This document shows, piece after piece, positions 7,784 to 16,448 of a stretch of DNA of 64,000 nt (within the stretch, counting starts at the first letter, position 1; each line of letters begins with the position of its first letter). This DNA comes from Actinomyces gerencseriae DSM 6844. GTDB taxonomy: Bacteria; Actinomycetota; Actinomycetes; Actinomycetales; Actinomycetaceae. The stretch spans positions 1-64,000 of the forward strand of contig NZ_AUBN01000017.1 of the NCBI RefSeq assembly GCF_000429265.1, in the 5' to 3' direction. Made by a program: the position numbers and the translations under genes. Below the pieces are notes generated by a model, which ran no database searches, was not told the DNA's origin, and saw only the letters and a program-made list of their open reading frames with translations.

Positions 7784-10700
7784 CGATGTCTCCTCTCGAC
7801 TGGTTGCGACGGCGGCTCAGCCGGCTGCGATCGGGGCGTCCGCCCCGTCGCCGCGGCGAAGGTCCCGCCGTCCCGGCCTCGAGCCTGGCCGCCATCTGAT
7901 CGATCGACGGCGCCTCGAAGACGGTCGTCGTCGTGATGACGGCGTCGGGGAAGAGTCCTGCGAGGCGGTTCGCGAGAACCGGGACCTGCGCCGACGTCCC
8001 CCCGAGATCGAAGAAGCTGAGATCGGGGGAGTCGCTCGCCCCTCCGACGACCGTGTCCCAGGCCCAGGACACCCGCTCCCGGACACCGGCGTCCGCCGGC
8101 GGCTCCTCCCCCACCGGGACGCCGTCATCCGCGGCGGGCGCCGGGAGCATCTCCAGGAGGGCCGCGGAGTCGATCTTGTGGTTCGGGGTGTGCGGCAGGC
8201 GCTCCACGATGATGACGCGGCGCGGCCACATGTACCCGGGGAGCGTCCGCCTGATGACGTCCCACACCGACTGCTCCGACTGCCCCGGGACGAGGACCGC
8301 GAAGGTGTAGAGCGCCACCTCGGCGCCCTCTTCGCGGGGCACGGTCACGCTCGCCCGCACCAGGTTCCCGGTGCCCAGGACGGCGTCGATCTCGGCGGTC
8401 TCCACCCGGTGGCCCCGGACCTGGACCTGGCCGTCCCCGCGCCCGCGGATGTAGATCCGCCCGTCGCGACTCATCGTCACGATGTCGCCGGACCGGTAGA
8501 ACCGTCGCCCGTCGTCATCCGTGACGAAGCGCGACCGGGTCAGCTCCGGCATGCCGACGTAGCCGGGGCTCACGCAGACGCCGCCGATCTGGAGCTCACC
8601 GGGCCTGCCCCAGGGCACGGTCCTGCCTGTCTCGTCGCAGACCCGGACGCACACGTCCTCCATCGCGCGCCCCACCGAGAACGGAGGGGCCTTGGGCACC
8701 TGGTAGATGCCGGCGGTCCGCTCGTGACTGATCCAGATCGCCGTCTCCGCGGGCCCGTAGATGTTGAACAGGGAGGCCTCCTTCGGGGCGAGGCGGTCCC
8801 AGTTCTCGACGATGTCGGACCTCATCGGCTCGCCGCCCACCATCGCCGCCGTGAGCCGGCTCAGGGCCCGCTCCCCGTCCTGCACGGCGAGCAGGTTGCG
8901 CAGGGCGGTCGGGGTCTGGACCATGCACGTCACCGAGTGCTCGATCATGAGCGAGGCGAACCGGGCCGGGTCGCGGCGGACATCGCGCGGAACGACCACC
9001 AGCTCGCTTCCCGTCGAGAGCGACCCCAGGATCTCCAGGACGGACAGATCGAAGGCGTTCGAGTGGAACTGCGGCCACACGCCCGGGGACGCCGCCTCGC
9101 GGGGGAGCTCGTCCGGGAACAGGCGTCCGACCGACCGGTGAGTGGCCATGACCCCCTTCGGCTCCCCGGTGGTGCCGGAGGTGAAGATGATGTACGCGGT
9201 GTCGTCCAGCGCCGGCGGGCCGGGTCGGGCCGCCTCCTCGCCGGTCCCGCGCCGGCGGTCCCCGGGCATCGAGAGCTCCGTCATGCCCGGCGTGATGGTG
9301 AGGGCGCCCGGCAGGCGGAGCGCGCTCACGTCATCGCCGAGAACCGCGAGGATCCTGTCGAGTCGTCGCGCGGGCACGTCCTCGGCGAGGGGGACGGCGA
9401 TCCTCCCGGACATGATGATGCTCAGGAAGGTCACCACGTAGTCGACGGACGGGGCCCCCACGAGGACCGCGTACCGCCCCAGCCCCTCGGCCTCGGCGGC
9501 CGCGGCCACCCGATCGACCTCGTCGATGAGCCCGTCGTAGGTCACGCGCCTGCGCTCGTCCGACAGCGCGGTGCTCGGTCCGAAGCGCCGCGCCGCCTCC
9601 CGCACGATCTCGGGGATCGTGCGCTCGACCGGGACGGCGCTGGGCAGGCGGTGGGACAGCTCGTCCCGGGGAAGGTCCCGCAGACGCGCCTCCGGCTCCT
9701 CCCGCCGGCTCCTCAGCGCGTGCTCGAAGACGGTGCGCAGGATCGCCTCGGGATCCGACTCGGACAGCGCGTCGGCGATGTCGAGCTCGAAGCAGTAGCC
9801 ATCGGCATCCTTGGAGACCGATATCCCCAGCGGGAACTTCACCTGCGACCGCTCCACGACCACGCGCCGGTGCACCAGGGGCCCCGTCCGGAAGACCATC
9901 GGCTCCTGGTAGAAGGTGACCGCCACGTCCGCCGAGGTCGATCCCCGGTAGCCGTCGGGCGCCAGCACGGGCAGGGCGTCCCTCAGGCAGAACGACTCGA
10001 AGCGCGTCGCCCGCCTCACCAGCGCGTGCGTCCGGCGGAACAGCTCGCCCACGCTCCCGCCGTTCAACGGGACCTCCAGCGGGAGCACGTTCACCGTGTT
10101 GCGCACCGATGCATCACCCGGCGCCCGGTTGGAGAAGCTCATCGAGACCACCGGCTCGCCGGCGATCCCCAGGGCGCGCACGGCCTCCGCCACGCAGGCC
10201 AGCACCACCGTCACCGGCGCCACCCGGTGGGTGAACGCGAGGGTGTCGAGCGCCTGGGACCATCTCCGCCCCGGCCTCCACACGGCCACACGGCCCGGCA
10301 GGGGCGCATCGGGCCGCCGGCCCGGCACGAGGCCGTTGTCCAGCCCCTCGCTCCTGTCCCGCACCAGACGGCGGTAGTAGTCCTCGGCTCCCGCCACCCG
10401 GTCCGCCCGGGTCGGGGCCGTCCCGGGCCCCGGAGTCATCCCCGGATCCTCGTAGGCGTCGCCGATGTCCCGCAGTATCCGCGCCATCGCCGTGAAGTCC
10501 ACGATGACGTGGCTGAGCACGAGCCCCAGGTAGGCCCGCTCACCGCAGGTCCACACCCGCGCGCGCACCAGCGGCTCGTCCCCCGCGAGGTTGAAGGGGA
10601 CGTCGGCCAGCGCGCGGATCAGCGAGACCGCCGCATCGTCGTCGAGCGCATCGACGCGCTCCACCCGGCACCCCCGCCCGACGGGGACGACCGCTGCCAC

Positions 10701-10913
10701 CGCGTCGCCGTCGGCGTCGTTCACGATGACGCTGTGCAGGGACGGGTGGCCCGCCATCACCCGCGTCACGGCGCGGCACAGGCGCTCCGCGCCGCAGCCG
10801 GAGACGTCGAACAGGAGAGGGGCGTTCAAGGAGGTGTCGGACGGCCTCAGCACCGCCTGCGCCAGCATCTCCCTCTCGGGCGCCGTCAGGGATCTGTTCT
10901 CATGAGGGCTCAT
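7776..10913 (-). CDS. Single-module NRPS (C-A-PCP)
   Basis: A 1045-residue synthetase with a condensation domain, an adenylation domain and a carrier domain. The C-domain active motif reads SHVIVDF (His135, Asp139), so the usual HHxxxDG has lost its first His and its Gly but keeps the catalytic His. The A domain shows IIFTSGTTGEPKG (A3), FDLSVLEILG (A4), NIYGPAETAIW (A5) and a late GYMWPRRVII region. The carrier site is DLGGTSAQ near the C terminus. By hand alignment to GrsA I read the specificity residues as D-L-L-V-M-G-I-I-W plus Lys. That is nearest to glycine-type codes, with low confidence. As the only NRPS module of this cluster, it should couple an acyl chain to one amino acid. Start ATG 10913 overlaps the upstream stop. 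Confidence 0.92.
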   Translation of the reverse strand: MSPHENRSLTAPEREMLAQAVLRPSDTSLNAPLLFDVSGCGAERLCRAVTRVMAGHPSLHSVIVNDADGDAVAAVVPVGRGCRVERVDALDDDAAVSLIRALADVPFNLAGDEPLVRARVWTCGERAYLGLVLSHVIVDFTAMARILRDIGDAYEDPGMTPGPGTAPTRADRVAGAEDYYRRLVRDRSEGLDNGLVPGRRPDAPLPGRVAVWRPGRRWSQALDTLAFTHRVAPVTVVLACVAEAVRALGIAGEPVVSMSFSNRAPGDASVRNTVNVLPLEVPLNGGSVGELFRRTHALVRRATRFESFCLRDALPVLAPDGYRGSTSADVAVTFYQEPMVFRTGPLVHRRVVVERSQVKFPLGISVSKDADGYCFELDIADALSESDPEAILRTVFEHALRSRREEPEARLRDLPRDELSHRLPSAVPVERTIPEIVREAARRFGPSTALSDERRRVTYDGLIDEVDRVAAAAEAEGLGRYAVLVGAPSVDYVVTFLSIIMSGRIAVPLAEDVPARRLDRILAVLGDDVSALRLPGALTITPGMTELSMPGDRRRGTGEEAARPGPPALDDTAYIIFTSGTTGEPKGVMATHRSVGRLFPDELPREAASPGVWPQFHSNAFDLSVLEILGSLSTGSELVVVPRDVRRDPARFASLMIEHSVTCMVQTPTALRNLLAVQDGERALSRLTAAMVGGEPMRSDIVENWDRLAPKEASLFNIYGPAETAIWISHERTAGIYQVPKAPPFSVGRAMEDVCVRVCDETGRTVPWGRPGELQIGGVCVSPGYVGMPELTRSRFVTDDDGRRFYRSGDIVTMSRDGRIYIRGRGDGQVQVRGHRVETAEIDAVLGTGNLVRASVTVPREEGAEVALYTFAVLVPGQSEQSVWDVIRRTLPGYMWPRRVIIVERLPHTPNHKIDSAALLEMLPAPAADDGVPVGEEPPADAGVRERVSWAWDTVVGGASDSPDLSFFDLGGTSAQVPVLANRLAGLFPDAVITTTTVFEAPSIDQMAARLEAGTAGPSPRRRGGRPDRSRLSRRRNQSRGDIDE

Positions 10914-11470
10914 CGCATCCGTCCTCCCTCTCGCCCGCGCGACTGCGCTCGCTCGCACAGCCTGCGGATCCTGTACAACTGCCGGGTCGACATCACCAGG
11001 TCGCCGGCGGCCAGGAGAGTCCTCCCGACCGGCCCGAGGCCCTCGCCCAGACACGCGTTGGCTCGAAGCCGCGTCGTGCCCGCGGCCGTCTCCTCCACCG
11101 AGTAGGACACCGATATCTCGCCGTAGGAGCCCCGGAACTCCGGTCGGGAGAATCCGGCGATGTACTCCTCCGGCCGGAAGCCGGTGATCGAGAAGATGAG
11201 GAAGCTCTGCCCCACCCGCAGCTCGTCCGCCCCGGGGGTCAGGCGTCCCGGGCTCCTGCGCCCGAAGAAGTCGATGACGTCGAAGCTGTAAGGCGCGACC
11301 GTGAACTGGCACAGCCACCGATAGACCACGGCCCTGCTCGCCCTCACGGTGATGCATCGCACCCACCGGTCCGTCGGCTCCGGTATCAGCGCATCCGCGG
11401 GGCTGGAGGCCGCCACCTCCTCCGCCGTCGCACCGGTGATCCTCAGCATCCTGCCGATGCCCGTCCTCAT
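10910..11470 (-). CDS. SRPBCC-fold (START/polyketide-cyclase-like) protein
   Basis: A 186-residue protein whose pattern of strands around WVRCITVRASRAVVYRW, FLIFSITGFRPEEYIAGFS and EISVSYSVEETAAGTTRL fits the helix-grip (SRPBCC) superfamily, which includes polyketide cyclases and aromatases. The family call rests on fold-like features only, with no catalytic signature. The start is at ATG 11470, preceded by GGAAGGATG and overlapping the stop of the exporter gene as ATGA. In this pathway it could guide cyclisation or bind the hydrophobic product. The short codon-repeat tail of the exporter lies just upstream. Confidence 0.65.
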   Translation of the reverse strand: MRTGIGRMLRITGATAEEVAASSPADALIPEPTDRWVRCITVRASRAVVYRWLCQFTVAPYSFDVIDFFGRRSPGRLTPGADELRVGQSFLIFSITGFRPEEYIAGFSRPEFRGSYGEISVSYSVEETAAGTTRLRANACLGEGLGPVGRTLLAAGDLVMSTRQLYRIRRLCERAQSRGREGGRMR

Positions 11471-13290
11471 GATGACATCCTTCCGTAGGCGGCCGGAGCC
11501 GCATGGCGGCGTCGGTCCGCGCGGGGCGCGGGAGCCGCCCGGCCGTACGCAGCCGGAGCAGCGCCGGGCGCCGCCCCGACGGCGGCCCGTGACGAGGTCC
11601 CCCCGTACGCAGCCGGAGCAGCACCGGGCGCCGCCCCGACGGCGGCCCGTGACGACGTCCCCCCGTACGCAGCCGGAACTGCATGGCGGCGACGGGCCGC
11701 GCGGAGCGCAGGAGCCGTCCGCCCGTGCGCGGCCGGAGCGGCATGCCGTCCACCCGGGGCGCCGCCCCCGCCTCGGGCCTCGCTCTTCGCGCGTCCCCTG
11801 GGAATGGCCACCGATACCACGAGCCCGGCGCACGCGAGCGCCAGCCCGACGAGGAAGCTGACCTGCATCGCCCCGACGAAGGCTCTCTCGGCCTGTTGAA
11901 CGAGTCTGAGGGCCTGGCCCGGATCGAGCCGGCTGGCCGCCTGGAGCGTCACCGTGATCGAGGCGTCCGATCCCGCCGGGGCGTCGACCGCTCCCAGGAC
12001 CCCGGACGCCCGGAGCCGGTCGGTGTACAAGGGTGAGAGCACCGACCCGAACACGGCCACGCCGAGGGCCGTGCTGAGTTGGCGGATCGCCGTGTTCACG
12101 CCCGAGGCGCTGGCGGACATCCGCTCCGGGACCCCGACGATGAACGTCGCCGTGGCGACCGGGACGACCAGCGCGGCCCCGGCGCCGTGGACGAAGAACA
12201 CCACCAGGATCAGCCACATCGCGGTGCGCTCGTCGAAGCGCGAGTACCCGAGGAACGCCAGGGCCGTGAGCGCGAATCCGACCAGGACGGTGACGCGGGG
12301 GTGGATGCGCTTGATCGACGACGACGCCACGGGGGAGATCAGCAGCTGGGCGATCCCGACGGGCAGGAGCGTGTACGCGACGGTGAGCGCGTCATAGCCC
12401 CGGACCAGCTGCAGGTAGAGCATCATGACGAACACGTTGCCCATCAGGAGCATCATCGCCAGCGCGAGGGAGACCGAGGCCCCGGCGGTGCGCTTGCCGA
12501 ACACCATGGACACCGGCATGACGGGCGACGCGCTCATCTCCTGGAGCAGGAAGAAGACCAGGCACAGGAGGACGCCCACCTCGACCAGCAGCGCGGGCAG
12601 CACCAGCTGATCGGGGTTGTCGCCCCACTCGGTGATCCCGTAGACCAGGAGGAACATCCCGGCCATGAGGAGCACGACGGAGCGAACGGAGGCGCGGGGG
12701 CTCTCCGCGTCGAGGCCCCGGGGCACGAAGACGATCGTCAGAGCGAGCAGCAGGCACGACAGCGGCACGTTGATGAAGAAGATCGACCGCCAGCCCAGGT
12801 GCTCCAGGAGCAGGCCGCCGAAGATCGGGCCGCTCACCACGGCGAGCCCCGCCGCGGCCGACCACAGGCCGATCGCCCGCGCACGCAGGCTCTCCGGCAC
12901 GCCCGTGTTGATGATGCTCAGCGACGTCGGCTGCATGCCCGCAGCCGCCACGCCCATGAGCGCGCGCAGGATGATGAGCACCAGCGGCGACGTGCTGAGG
13001 CCGGCCAGCATGGAGAAGACCCCGAAGAGGGCCGTGGCCGCGAGGATCGTGCGACGCTGCCCGAGCCTGCCCCCGATGACCGCCCACACGAAGATGAAGG
13101 CGCCGAAGGAGAGGACGTAGGCGTTGATCACCCACTGGAGCTCGTCCACCCCCGCCCCGAGCCCGCCCTCCGGCGAGGACAGGTACGGCAGTGCCACGTT
13201 GAGGATGCTGTTGTCCATGACGACCATGAACAGGGCCAGCACCATCGCTCCGATCAGGCCGGCGACCCGCGTCCCACCGCCGCGTCTCAT
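11467..13290 (-). CDS. MFS exporter, DHA2 (EmrB/QacA) 14-TM type, with repetitive C-terminal tail
   Basis: A 607-residue major-facilitator protein. The conserved DHA2 features are visible: the helix-1 motif VVMDNSILNVALP, motif A GGRLGQRRT in the first cytoplasmic loop, and motif C GPIFGGLLLEHLGWRSIFFIN. About 14 hydrophobic segments span roughly residues 10-505. It should export the cluster's product by proton antiport. After the last helix the protein carries a tail of about 95 residues, built from 20-residue Ala/Arg/Gly-rich units encoded by a 60-bp tandem repeat, which is not a normal part of the family. ATG 13290 overlaps the upstream stop. Confidence 0.93.
   Translation of the reverse strand: MRRGGGTRVAGLIGAMVLALFMVVMDNSILNVALPYLSSPEGGLGAGVDELQWVINAYVLSFGAFIFVWAVIGGRLGQRRTILAATALFGVFSMLAGLSTSPLVLIILRALMGVAAAGMQPTSLSIINTGVPESLRARAIGLWSAAAGLAVVSGPIFGGLLLEHLGWRSIFFINVPLSCLLLALTIVFVPRGLDAESPRASVRSVVLLMAGMFLLVYGITEWGDNPDQLVLPALLVEVGVLLCLVFFLLQEMSASPVMPVSMVFGKRTAGASVSLALAMMLLMGNVFVMMLYLQLVRGYDALTVAYTLLPVGIAQLLISPVASSSIKRIHPRVTVLVGFALTALAFLGYSRFDERTAMWLILVVFFVHGAGAALVVPVATATFIVGVPERMSASASGVNTAIRQLSTALGVAVFGSVLSPLYTDRLRASGVLGAVDAPAGSDASITVTLQAASRLDPGQALRLVQQAERAFVGAMQVSFLVGLALACAGLVVSVAIPRGRAKSEARGGGGAPGGRHAAPAAHGRTAPALRAARRRHAVPAAYGGTSSRAAVGAAPGAAPAAYGGTSSRAAVGAAPGAAPAAYGRAAPAPRADRRRHAAPAAYGRMSS
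11470..11748 (-). repeat. 60-bp tandem repeat encoding exporter tail
   Basis: Four full 60-bp units (11509-11748) plus a partial unit down to 11470. Each encodes a 20-residue block of the PAAYGGTSSRAAVG type, and two middle units are nearly identical. The period is a multiple of three, so copy-number change would keep the exporter in frame. Confidence 0.85.
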
Positions 13291-13946
13291 CGACGCCCTC
13301 TCGCCGTATCCGTTCGCGCGTCGTCCCCGTCCGGCGCTCCGTCGTCGGCCATCCCCAGGTGCTGGAGGAAGGCGTCGAGGCGGTCCTGCCCCCAGAAGCG
13401 GTGCACCCCGGCCTTGAAGTAGGGGATGCCGAACACGTCGTCGTCGTAGGCGAGCTTCAGGGCCCCGGCCCCCTCGGCGACCAGGTCGTCGTCCGCGTAG
13501 AAGCCGTCGAGCGTCGCGCCCTGGAGCCCGCAGTCGGAGAGGACGTCGGCGATGTTCTCCTCCACGCAGATGTCAACGCCCCTCCCCCAGCGACGCTCGA
13601 TGAGGCGGTCGTAGAGCTCCCACTGCCGTCCGCTCCGCCGGCACGCCAGCCAGGCGAGGTGGGGGAGGTCCCAGCACTGGTCCTTGTCGACGGGCCACAC
13701 CATGGGCATGGACTGCGCCGCGGCCAGGCGCTTGACGTCCTGCAGGATGTACAGATGCCTGGCACGACTCATCTGCCTGTAGTGGGTACCGCCCCCGATG
13801 GCGGCCAGCGCCTCGGCGACACGCGCACGCGGCTCCCAGAACGGGATGTACTCGAAGGCGTCGCGCAGCCCGCGCGCGCTCAGCCTCTCCAGCGCCAGCC
13901 AGCTGTACGGGCTCCGAAAACTGAAGTAGACCCGGGGAATCGCCAT
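13287..13946 (-). CDS. DsbA/FrnE-like thioredoxin-fold protein (2-hydroxychromene-2-carboxylate isomerase family)
   Basis: A 219-residue protein of the DsbA/GST-kappa-like family. The N terminus reads VYFSFRSPYSWLALERL, so the usual CxxC is replaced by Ser-Pro-Tyr-Ser, which rules out disulphide chemistry and fits the isomerase branch. The cis-proline loop is visible as GIPYFKAG and the C-terminal motif as FWGQDRLD. Family members isomerise double bonds or open rings with a bound thiol. In an unsaturated acyl pathway a cis/trans double-bond isomerase would make sense, but that is inference. It overlaps the exporter gene by ATGA. Confidence 0.8.
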   Translation of the reverse strand: MAIPRVYFSFRSPYSWLALERLSARGLRDAFEYIPFWEPRARVAEALAAIGGGTHYRQMSRARHLYILQDVKRLAAAQSMPMVWPVDKDQCWDLPHLAWLACRRSGRQWELYDRLIERRWGRGVDICVEENIADVLSDCGLQGATLDGFYADDDLVAEGAGALKLAYDDDVFGIPYFKAGVHRFWGQDRLDAFLQHLGMADDGAPDGDDARTDTARGRR

Positions 13947-13952
13947 CGGACA

Positions 13953-14891
13953 TCACTCCCCCGACTGCCCGAACGCGTGGAGGAGCTCGTCGTCGAAGGC
14001 GGCCATCGTCCCGGAGAGGCGTCCGCGGGTGATGGCGTATCCGTGCGTGATCGAGGCCCGGGCGACCGTGACCCTCTCGCCGTCGCGCACGACGTGGAAG
14101 CCGATGTCGCTGTCCCACAGCAACCCCTTGAAGACGCCCGTCACGTCGGTGCTGATGACCAGCTCCTCCTCCATGAGGACCGGTTCGTCGATCGTGAGAC
14201 TCCACCGGGTCACGACCGGGATCCACCCGCGCTCGACCAGCAGGCGGCGGACCGACACCCCCTGGGCGCGCAGGAACCGCTCGACGGAGTCCTCCACCAG
14301 CCTCACGTATCCGTCGAACTGCATGACGCTGCTCGCCCGGCAGTACGGGTAGGGGACGGTGAAGAGCCAGTCGTGGAGGCCGGGGGCGGCACCCCTCATG
14401 ATGGACGCGGTGGATGAGACCTCCGGTCCGGCCTGCGCCGCGCGCGAGAGCATCGCGTCGAGCTCCTCGCGGGACCACCCGCGCAGTCCCGCCCTCCCCT
14501 CCAGGCACCGCGCCGACGCCTCCGCCGACACCCTGTCGCCGCGCACGCGCAGAGCGTCCGCGGGCGGCCTCGACGGATCGGCGCGCTCCCCCTCGACGTG
14601 GAGCGACACGCGGGAGTCCGCGTACAGGGGGGACGGGAGCCTCAGGGAGAACTCCACGATGTCGACGCTCTCGCCCGTCTCGCGGAGCATGTCGTCCTGA
14701 GACATGCCGGTCTCCCGCAGGAAGTCCTGCACGGCGCCCTCCGCCAAGTACGAGAAGTGCTTGAAACCGATCCAGGACTCGATATTCGCACCCTCGCTGA
14801 GCGGGCGAGCATCACTTCGAGAAGACGCACTCATCGCCTCTGCCCCTTTCTGAGTATTGCCTCGTGTTCCTTCATGCTTGTTCGCGCTCAT
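13953..14891 (-). CDS. Tandem-hotdog acyl-thioesterase-like protein
   Basis: About 312 residues with two hotdog-like halves. The first begins WIGFKHFSYLAEGAVQDFL. The second begins YCRASSVMQFDGYVRLVEDS and continues to VVRDGERVTVARASITHG. This is the arrangement of acyl-CoA/ACP thioesterase-like and FcoT-like proteins, which hydrolyse or bind acyl thioesters. No clear catalytic residue can be assigned by eye. Two starts are possible: ATG 14891 (GGAG eight bases upstream, 16 bp after the previous stop) and ATG 14834. I prefer the first for its tight spacing. Possible jobs are off-loading or proof-reading of the ACP-bound chain. Confidence 0.7.
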   Translation of the reverse strand: MSANKHEGTRGNTQKGAEAMSASSRSDARPLSEGANIESWIGFKHFSYLAEGAVQDFLRETGMSQDDMLRETGESVDIVEFSLRLPSPLYADSRVSLHVEGERADPSRPPADALRVRGDRVSAEASARCLEGRAGLRGWSREELDAMLSRAAQAGPEVSSTASIMRGAAPGLHDWLFTVPYPYCRASSVMQFDGYVRLVEDSVERFLRAQGVSVRRLLVERGWIPVVTRWSLTIDEPVLMEEELVISTDVTGVFKGLLWDSDIGFHVVRDGERVTVARASITHGYAITRGRLSGTMAAFDDELLHAFGQSGE

Positions 14892-14907
14892 TCACGCTGC
14901 TCCATGC

Positions 14908-15732
14908 CTATTGACGAACGTCGCCGCCGTGTCTCCCCTGCCGTTCCCCGGGCGCGCCCTCATTCGCCTCACGCGGTTCGAGCGCTCCGGGAACGCCCTC
15001 ACCGATCCGGGTCGTCATCCACTCCTCGACCAGCGCGGCGACTCGTCCCGGGGCACTGACGTGGCAGAAGTGCCCCTGCCCCTCCTGGACCTCCAGGCGC
15101 GAGTGCGCGAGTCGGTCGCACAGCTCGCGGCGCTGGGCATCCGTCGTTCCGGGGTCCAGGTCGCCGCCGACGATGAGCACCGGGATCCTCAGCCGCTCGA
15201 GCGGGGCCGCGGTCGTCCGCTCGACGAAGGCCAGAGAGGCCTCGCGCTCGCCGTCGGGGACCTGCCGGATCAGAACGCGCACCATGGCGTCGGTCGTCTC
15301 CCGGCCCTGATCCGCCCGCAGATCCGCCCGCTCGGTGTGCAGGCGCTCCGCCAGCACCGCGTCGAACCGCCGTCGGTGCTCCCGGCGCTCCGAGGCCCGT
15401 CCCACCTCGGCGCGCCTGACGTAGGTCGGACACACCAGGATCATCCCGATGAGGCCGTCGCAGGGACCGCGCTCCGCGACGTAGCGCAGGCACGCCGAGG
15501 CGCCCAGGGAGTGGGCGATGATCCCGAACGCCCCGCCGCGCCGGGCCGCGCCGCACGCCTCGTCCATGAGCCCGCTCATCGCGGGGAAGTCGAGGCGGGC
15601 GGGCCCGGGACGACTCCACGGAGCCTCCAACGGCGTGATCTCCAGTCCGCTCCGCTCGGCCAGCGGGGACCAGGTCCTGCCGTCGTCGTTGAGACCGTGG
15701 ACCCCGATCAGCGGCGGGTACGCGCCCATCAC
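14908..15732 (-). CDS. Alpha/beta hydrolase
   Basis: A 274-residue alpha/beta hydrolase. It has an oxyanion-loop stretch, IGVHGLNDDGRTW, the nucleophile elbow AHSLGAS, a probable acidic residue in GGDLDPG and the catalytic His in GQGHFCHVS. The triad is therefore complete. It could hydrolyse a thioester or ester intermediate or act as an acyltransferase. The substrate cannot be read from sequence. GTG 15732, followed immediately by ATG 15729, overlaps the stop of the truncated KS-like gene. The downstream 16 bp separate it from the tandem-hotdog gene. Confidence 0.85.
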   Translation of the reverse strand: MMGAYPPLIGVHGLNDDGRTWSPLAERSGLEITPLEAPWSRPGPARLDFPAMSGLMDEACGAARRGGAFGIIAHSLGASACLRYVAERGPCDGLIGMILVCPTYVRRAEVGRASERREHRRRFDAVLAERLHTERADLRADQGRETTDAMVRVLIRQVPDGEREASLAFVERTTAAPLERLRIPVLIVGGDLDPGTTDAQRRELCDRLAHSRLEVQEGQGHFCHVSAPGRVAALVEEWMTTRIGEGVPGALEPREANEGAPGERQGRHGGDVRQ

Positions 15733-16448
15733 ACCAGCAGCCGATCACCGAGATCGGACGACGCCGCGTCGAGCGCGGCCTCGAGCACGTGGCGCGCCCC
15801 GTGGTAGCGCGGGAGGAGCGCGTCGTCGTCGTGCCGCGGCTCCGGCGACGGGGCCGAAGGCGTCCTCCCCCGGCCGAGGAGCACCGCCGCCGCCAGGGGC
15901 CGATCGCTCTCGTCCATCGCGAGGAACGGCGCGGGCACCGCGTCGTCGACGCCGAGGACGACGACACGATCGCATCGTCCGGCGGCGAGCAGCAGGGACG
16001 CGATCTCGAGCGCCTCCGCGCCCGCGCGGCGCCCCGAGCACACGCTCACGTTCGGCCCGCGCCACTCGTGGCGAATGGCCAGGCTGCTCCCGATGATGTT
16101 CGCCGAGTGCGTCGGGGCGTCCACCGGGCTGAGGGCCGCCTCCCCCTCCCAGTAGAGCCTGCTGGCGTCCCTGATGACGACATCGGCATTGCTGAAGTTG
16201 GAGGAGACGACGACGCCCGTCCGACCACCGGGGGGAGCCTCCGCCCCGCGCAGGACCGTGAGCCCGTGAGCGGCGCAGAGCGCCATCCGGGTGGCGCGGT
16301 TCTTCCCGAGAAGACCGCGGCGACCGAGCCAGTCCCTGGCGTTGTCGGGATCCGGCATCGGCGCGCCCGTCGCGGCGTCCGGCGCGCCGGGCTCGTACAC
16401 GAACGCCCCGAGCACTCGCGCCGTCCCCGAACCGGGTGCCCGCCTCAT
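15729..16448 (-). CDS. Truncated ketosynthase-like protein (N-terminal half only)
   Basis: A 239-residue protein resembling only the N-terminal half of a thiolase-fold ketosynthase. It has the elbow-like stretch NVSVCSGRRAGAEALEIA, followed by VVVLGVDDAVP, and then ends. The two catalytic histidine motifs (HGTGT and NVGH-like) are missing, so it cannot be an active condensing enzyme alone. It resembles the short ApeC-type chain-length-factor-like proteins of aryl polyene clusters, where such a protein partners an active KS. Start ATG 16448 overlaps the stop of the active KS at 16445 as ATGA, which supports a stoichiometric pair with that KS. Confidence 0.8.
   Translation of the reverse strand: MRRAPGSGTARVLGAFVYEPGAPDAATGAPMPDPDNARDWLGRRGLLGKNRATRMALCAAHGLTVLRGAEAPPGGRTGVVVSSNFSNADVVIRDASRLYWEGEAALSPVDAPTHSANIIGSSLAIRHEWRGPNVSVCSGRRAGAEALEIASLLLAAGRCDRVVVLGVDDAVPAPFLAMDESDRPLAAAVLLGRGRTPSAPSPEPRHDDDALLPRYHGARHVLEAALDAASSDLGDRLLV

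Noticed and set aside
7764-11105. Plus-strand open frame of more than 1100 codons opposite the C-A-PCP synthetase
   Set aside because: It is the mirror of a real gene in very GC-rich DNA, with an Arg/His/Pro/Asp-rich composition and no motif. The minus-strand frame has all NRPS signatures.
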